This document shows, in pieces, positions 58,190 to 64,000 of a stretch of DNA of 64,000 bases (position 1 is the stretch's first letter; each line of letters opens with the position of its first letter). The translations under genes and the position numbers were made by a program. The notes beneath the pieces are model-generated. The model had not been told where the DNA came from and ran no database searches. It saw only the letters and a list, made by a program, of their open reading frames with translations. The stretch spans positions 53,976,475 to 54,040,474 of the forward strand of contig CM070877.1 in assembly GCA_036365515.1 (NCBI GenBank). Direction: 5' to 3'. This DNA comes from Torymus aiolomorphi. Taxonomy: Eukaryota; Arthropoda; Insecta; Hymenoptera; Torymidae.

Positions 58190-59324
58190 AGGGGAAAAAG
58201 AAGACGAAGCAGCAACATAACCTACCTCAAAATAAGGCAAATGGCCGTACAAATAATAACAAGGATAATAACAAGGATAAAACAAGGAGAATAACAAAGA
58301 TAAAAACAAGGCTAATAATAAGGATAATAATGAAAAGGAAATATCTACTGCTGTAAATGGGAATGAGACAAAAAATAAAGATAAGGACCTTCAAAAATCA
58401 AACAAGCAAAACAACCGACAATCAAGTTCTCCGTGCTGTACACGATCGCGAGCTCGTATCAGAGAAGATAGAAAACGAAGTGAGAGTCGCAAACGCAGTC
58501 GTGATCGACAAGATAGTGATCATAGATTTCATTGCAGCCACGATCATAATGAGAGTCGAGATCGTAAAGACAGTCGTGATCGACATCATAGTGATCATCG
58601 ATTTCATGACAGCTACGATCGTAAAAGTCGTCGAAGTCGGAGCCGCGATACTAGTAAAGAAGACTATCATCGTCGCCATTACAATCAATTTGATAATAAC
58701 CGCAGCAGTTATTATAAAAAGACACCGAGAGAAAGTGCTTGGAATAGGTTAAAGACCTATCGCACTAACAAACCTTATTATAATCATCCAAGTACCAGTC
58801 GTCAGCAACAAAACATGGGTAAGCTTAGTATTTAGATTAATTTTTATTAAAGTAAATACAAAGAAAAGCTAAATATAATTAGAAATATATTTTTTGTTTC
58901 ATAGAAAAATTGGAGCCAGTCAGTCCAACAAATGTTAACAAGCTTCACGCAGACGACATTGTTTTATTACAAGACAAAATACGCGAACTCGAAATGGGTC
59001 GACAATTAAACCAGTTTAAATTGCAGTTACTCGAAAAAATGCTATGGTAACTCCAGAATTTCAGATCTCCGAAAATGAGTCCAGTGCATTAGAAATAATA
59101 AAGTTGAAAGAGGTAACTTTATTATTACTTGCCTGTTTATTTCTAAATAAAATATTTCATGAATACTAACGAAATTTTTATTTTTAGAAAGTGCGACAAT
59201 TTGCAGCTGCAAATTATGAGTTAAAAAGAAAATATGACATTAAGTGTAAAGAAGTAAACAAGTTTCAGAAGATGTGTCTGTACCCATTCAATGTTATGTA
59301 CCAGGAAACACACATGGGTGATTG
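58190..59324 (+). pseudogene. Decayed RS-rich / coiled-coil gene, three exons
   Basis: In the frame containing 58437-58818, the + strand reads Lys/Asn/Asp-rich repeats (NKDNNKDK type), then an Arg/Ser-rich stretch (RKRSESRKRSRDRQDS, SRRSRSRDTSKEDY), then a basic Tyr/Asn segment ending ATGG|GTAAGC. Exon 2 (58905-59112) follows CATAG, completes Glu, and encodes a coiled-coil-like 'LLQDKIRELEMGRQLNQFKLQLLEK'. One A is apparently lost in the A run near 59036, shifting the frame. Exon 3 (59188-59324) continues in phase with 'KVRQFAAANYELKRKYD' and stops. An indel near 58280 breaks exon 1 as well. RS domains suggest a nuclear or splicing-type protein, but no named family is recognised. A different-frame ORF (58357-58752) here is a shadow. 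Confidence 0.5.
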
Positions 59325-59692
59325 AGTGCAAGATGTTATTGACACTAAGAACATTACTCAAAAGTATTCTTTGAAAATTGGGAGTGTGTAGACATCGAAG
59401 GATGACCACTGAGTCTTTGCTAAAGCGTGCTTGTATAATGCACTTGTAAGAATATCTAAATATTAATGTAAAGTTGCTATCTTGGTAAAATAAAATTTGA
59501 AAAAATATATTTATGTTAAAATTGTTTATTTGTAAGAAATTTTTTTTTTATTATAGGTTTTCATGTAATTCATTTTTGAATTTTCTATAGATAAATCTAT
59601 TGGATTAGTTATTCACAAAATTTGGCTTATAACACTATTTAAACAGACTCCATCTAGTGATTTCATATCTACAAAATTACCAAATAATCAAT

Positions 59693-60065
59693 TACTCGGC
59701 ACTACACCAGTGTCATCAATATCAAATCAATATAAAAATCAATGCTTATGAAGTCCGTACAAGGTGACAAACTATGAATATAATATTTTTTTAAATAACA
59801 ATTAAATTAATTATAACAATTGAAATTTAAAACATTATTCAATCAATCATAAAAAGATATATTGTACTACAATTTTAAAAGAAAATATTTTAAAATACTT
59901 TATATGCAAATAATTTTTTTAAAGTTTATTTGTGGTAATTAATTTAATTCTTATTTAAACAAATATTACATTCATAGTTTGACACCTTGTACGGACTTCA
60001 TAAGCATTGATTTTTATATAGATTTGATATTGGTGACACTGGTGTAGTGCCGTGTAATCGATTAT
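59693..60065. mobile_element. Palindromic MITE
   Basis: CGGCACTACACCAGTGTCA at the left and its inverse at the right, with paired ATGAAGTCCGTACAAGGTG blocks inside. Flanking duplication unclear. Confidence 0.75.
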
Positions 60066-60370
60066 TCAGCTCAACGTGCAGGCGACGAGCCATGGGCTGT
60101 CAAAACACACGGAGCAGACAGTAATGAAATGCAGCAATGGTGTGATGGTCTATCTTCTTTGGCAATATCAACTCTTCTTTCTCTATCATTGTCATTACGA
60201 GTGTATTTTCAGGTATTGGTATTTATGATAAGGTTTAGTGAAGAAGTGTAAAGAAGAAAAGAAAAAAAAGAAGACAGGAAACGGAGGTTCAAGAAGACTT
60301 TTTCAAGGATGATGCACGGAGCAAGAGCTAATAAAGTGTACCATCAACAGGATTATACATTATTCATTAA

Positions 60371-60508
60371 CCTCTAGGCTGCCGGAAAGCCTAAATATAG
60401 GCTCTACCTGTGATCGGAACATTGTATAGGTTATATCTAAGATATAGTGACATGGTTTGGACATTTTCTAAGGGGATTAAAGCCCTTCAAATCCCGGTAG
60501 TCTAAAGG
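60371..60508. mobile_element. 138-bp MITE with TTAA target duplication
   Basis: Ends CCTCTAGGCTGCCGG and, as inverse, CCTTTAGACTACCGG; TTAA at 60367-60370 and 60509-60512. Confidence 0.7.
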
Positions 60509-60512
60509 TTAA

Positions 60513-61427
60513 TTATACATTAGATACGTATAATCTCATTATTTATATTACATAATTCTTAAAAAAAAAATTTGGTACTTTCTGTTTGTTTTTTTGCTTT
60601 GTTGTAGCTTATGTTCAGGTGACAGGTTATTATAGTGCTACACGGCAACATCAACATTTTTTGCATTGTAGACAATAGAATATTGTTGCAACTATTATCC
60701 AGTGATCTATGGATAAAGTGGACTCTTTGGAACATGAATACCTTAATTATTCTTTGAGTTGGAAAGCTAAGGATTAAAGGATGGACTGCAAATATAAAGC
60801 CATGCTCCAAGGCGAGAATCGCTTATGTTGTTACTTAAATGAAAAAATATTGGAAAAGAAGGTATTGTATGACTTCAAACAAGGTAATGTAAATTTAATA
60901 ATTGTATTTTTGTAAAAAATGATAGTATATTTTATCATATAAAATCATAAGTTAAGTGATAATAATGTCTAAATGCTTATTTATAGGTATAAATGTAAGG
61001 TTTATCGCCAAATAAGCAATTAAAGGGATTTTACGTCGTTAAATAACTAACTCTTCTTCTGTCACAATAACCATTGGAATTACGCAGTACAGCCCTAAGG
61101 AAATGACTTTTATTCCCATCGAATTATGGGAGTACCAAACCTATTTGTTTGTCACAAAGGTAATTTAATTGTATTGAATTTAATATGATTGGAAACAAAA
61201 TTAAAAAACCAGAATTAAGAAGGAATTGGTTATGAAAACAGATCAGGAAAAGATTGTATTTTATACTAAAATTATAAAAGCAAAAAAGTATTTGGAAAAG
61301 AATTTTTTTTTCTGCGATCAACTGGTGTGCAAAGCTTTATTGGAAATCAAAGGGATGTGTAGTATTTTTTTTAATTTGTCCCTTGTCGATGTAACGAATA
61401 TTCAAAAACATCCATTTTCCAGCTGAA
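60513..61427. other. AT-rich non-coding stretch
   Basis: Short ORFs only; no motif. Confidence 0.35.
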
Positions 61428-61555
61428 TCTAGCCTCCAATTTTCCATCTATCTACTCCTCTGTTTCTGGTAGTTCGATACTGCTCTCCTCATCCCTACTG
61501 CTTAACACATTATTAATGTTTTGTTTTGCCCTAGGCGAAGAGTTCTCGCAGAAGA
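61428..61555. repeat. Direct repeat pair, copy 1 (copy 2 at 62330-62460)
   Basis: Shared words CTCCAATTTTCCATCT-like, TCTACTC, GATACTGCTCTCCTCA and GAAGAG.TC in the same order about 900 bp apart. Confidence 0.65.
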
Positions 61556-61686
61556 CAACACGTCTTCATATAATTCTACTCTCCTCGAGGGCAGCCAACG
61601 CAACTACCACTTCCCGAGGACATGACCAAGGCGAACACAACTGAGAAGTAACAGTAAAAGTGTAATTGAATAAGTACTTCGCTTCC

Positions 61687-61756
61687 CTACTGAAAAATCT
61701 CATTTGAGATCTCGCTCGAGATCTCACCTGAAGTCTCAGATAAGATTTTTCAGTAG
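61687..61756. repeat. 70-bp palindrome
   Basis: CTACTGAAAAATCT and its inverse, with GAGATCTCG in the centre. The terminal word is shared with the MITE at 42835-43193. Confidence 0.75.
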
Positions 61757-62329
61757 AGTTTGAAAAATAAAAACTTTTATTAACAGTGATATTTCACATA
61801 AATTTTATAAAAATATTTTTAATTTTCTACAAAATAAGCCCTATTTGAGGTCTCTCAACCCAAGATATTGACATTTTAACAATTTTGTCCTGGTATAACC
61901 TACAGACCTGAGAACTTGATGGATTTCAATGGGACAACGCCTAAAATCTTTGTTTCTTATATCCTTTTTATATCCACATTGACTGAAGTCATTCGCATTT
62001 TTTAATTTTCTCATTTTAATACTTATAAAATAAAAAATGTGATTGAAAATTGAATTTTTTTTTAATTTAAGACCTTGAAATAATATTAACATAAAAATAA
62101 TTCCTAAGAATAGCTTCAGTCACATAGAGATATGAAAAACAAAGATTTTAGACCTTGTCTCGTTAAAATCTATTAAAGCCTCCGGTCTGTAAGTTACGCC
62201 AGGTCTCAAAAGATTGTAGTTTTCAGTAGAATGCCTTAAATTTGGAAATGAAAAGTTTCTGTATTATTGGGAATTAAGGATATACTACAAAAATTTGGTA
62301 GTACTCCCTTAATTGTATAGTATGGCCAA

Positions 62330-62460
62330 ACCTAACCTCCAAATTTCCATCTGTCTACTCTCTTACTCCTGGCAGTTTGATACTGCTCTCCTCACCCCTG
62401 ATGATTGACACGTTACTAATACACTTTATTCTACTTAGGATGAAGAGCTCACTTTGCTAC
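62330..62460. repeat. Direct repeat pair, copy 2
   Basis: Partner of 61428-61555. Confidence 0.65.
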
Positions 62461-62867
62461 TCTCAAAGAATGTCCAACAAATGAACTTGTGTTGGAGAGT
62501 TGCAGCTTTATCAGTATTTAGGGCACACCTGATTTTTAGGTACGATTTATATCTCCCCAAAAAGTAACAATTTTCTGTATAAAAATAATTTTCCACTAAT
62601 AATTTGTACGTTTTAAAAGCAGACAGAAGTAAAAAGTCTAAAATACAGTTATTGCAAACAATTTAAGGCGGTCTTATACCTAATGGCCATTCTAGATAAA
62701 TTCACCTAAAAAAAAACCGCTGCCAATTCATTGGCACGTAGCTTCCTCAAACTTGATTTACTGATTCCTTTAATTAATTTTTACTTCCAATATTTAAAAT
62801 TTCATACTTTATTTTGTACGATGTAAACGGCTTAAAATCGTTTTTATAAGTCTAACAACTCGTCAGG

Positions 62868-63899
62868 AGTTGATTTTACACGAGAATTCTCTTTCAAATG
62901 CTACCCATCACATTCAGATACATAGAGCCATCCTCAATACATTTAAAAAAAATTGGGAAAATTTTATGGAAAATATTAACTTGAAATTTTTTTAAATATT
63001 TTTGAAATTTAAGGACCAATCATTTTGCCCGAATAACTCGACCGAAAACTATCCAAAATCCACCTCTACGAGGAATTTTGAAGCGCTTAAGTCAATTTTT
63101 ACTCCCGCAATAGTTGGACATACCAAACTCATTTTTTTCATTTTTCAATGTTTACGTTTTTATTAATAACAAAAGAACCGTAATAGCTAGACAAATAATT
63201 TTTTTAGAAAATATAGGTCTTGAAATTCTCTTTCGAATGCCGCCCACCCGATTCAAATACATAAAGCCGTTCTCGAGAAATTACGATTTAAAAAAAAAGT
63301 GAAAAAATTTTAACCTCAAATATCTCCGAAATTTATGGATCAATCCTTTTGCCCAAAGAACTCAATCGATTGTGATACAAAATGTACCACTAAAAAAAAT
63401 TTCAAACTGATTAAGCCAATTTTACTCTAGTTATTGAACGACAAAAAAAAACACTTTTTTTTATAAATTAATTTTTTCTCCAAAAATAATGAATAAAAAA
63501 ACCTAAAAATTTAGTAAGTTATAGTACTCAGTATTCTTTATAACCAAAAAATATTCATGTTAATATCTTTTTTAATTTTGAAATATAACCTATTTACTAA
63601 AAATGACGTTTTCATGAATAACTTATGACGAAATATAGCTAACGGCTTTTTTTTTTTTTAAATTGTAGAAAATTTTATTCTGCATACAGAGAATTTATCG
63701 TATATAAATAATATTTGTTCTAAATATAAAAAAAATTGAAAATAAAAATTTTGAAAATTTAAAAATGGCGATAAAAAACAAAAAAATCGATTTTGACAAA
63801 AATAAAATATTGACCCCAATTGTTGAAGCAAAATCTGAAAAAATGATCACTCTCTCGTTAAAATCGGTTGAGTAGATCATGAGATATCAGAGTATACGG

Positions 63900-63945
<46 letters not shown>

Positions 63946-64000
63946 CCATACGGACATTTTCTAAAAATGGTGTATTTCGATTCCAAATTTTCTATACAAC
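62868..64000. repeat. Right copy of the window-end repeat
   Basis: Direct-orientation match to 1-1018, with (CA)n at about 63905-63942 and the same flanking words. Runs off the right window edge. Confidence 0.75.

Noticed and set aside
58357..58752. 131-codon + strand ORF rich in Val/Ile
   Set aside because: It is the wrong frame over the RS-rich repeat; the overlapping frame has the splice-compatible RS/coiled-coil reading.

Overview
The window is eukaryotic, AT-rich and intron-bearing, and it is built almost entirely of transposable elements (TEs) in several nesting layers. It looks like insect repeat DNA. An R1-like LINE sitting in a (TG)n tract, DUF4806 genes, long palindromic MITEs and a tnp2-type transposase all fit an insect, and Hymenoptera is a reasonable but unproven guess. 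I find no convincing single-copy host gene, no rRNA and no CRISPR.

Layout. 1-1018 and 62868-64000 are two direct copies of one repeat with an internal (CA)n tract. 1321-7910 is a decayed tnp2-type (CMC/EnSpm) transposase gene, split by a (TG)n tract that holds an R1-like LINE 3' end, a ~155-bp satellite and a TTAA-flanked MITE. 10715-18165 is a large fold-back palindrome with arrays in its arms, and a gag-only LTR retrotransposon (13707-18040, TSD ATTG) sits in its right arm. 18660-21595 holds two more MITEs and a tRNA-derived SINE.

21950-46327 is a transposase gene of the insect 'SDG...HGKG' type, with exons at 21950-22853, 44656-45680 and 46106-46327. Its first intron is filled by a ~20.85-kb CMC-type DNA transposon (23299-44148, TA target duplication). 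That element has ~1-kb inverted repeats, sub-terminal GGAACGTTCC-bearing tandem repeats, a nearly intact tnp2-like transposase (40610-42797) and, divergently, a nine-exon DUF4806 gene (37672 down to 30129). All GT-AG junctions of the DUF4806 gene close into a 531-codon reading frame. A hAT element (23771-27511), a hAT MITE (35335-36477) and several small MITEs have since inserted into the big element.

46648-50182 is a second, intronless SDG/HGKG transposon with ~610-bp inverted repeats. 50300-62860 is repeat-rich sequence with 25-bp and ~175-bp tandem arrays, a MITE cluster, a decayed RS-rich/coiled-coil gene (58190-59324) and several short duplicated segments.

The most interesting unit is the big CMC element. 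It pairs a tnp2-type transposase with an intact DUF4806 gene from divergent promoters and has arrays of a palindromic motif near its ends, much like the two-protein logic of plant CACTA elements. That functional link is inference. All frames, splice sites, TIRs and TSDs were read by eye; no database search was possible.
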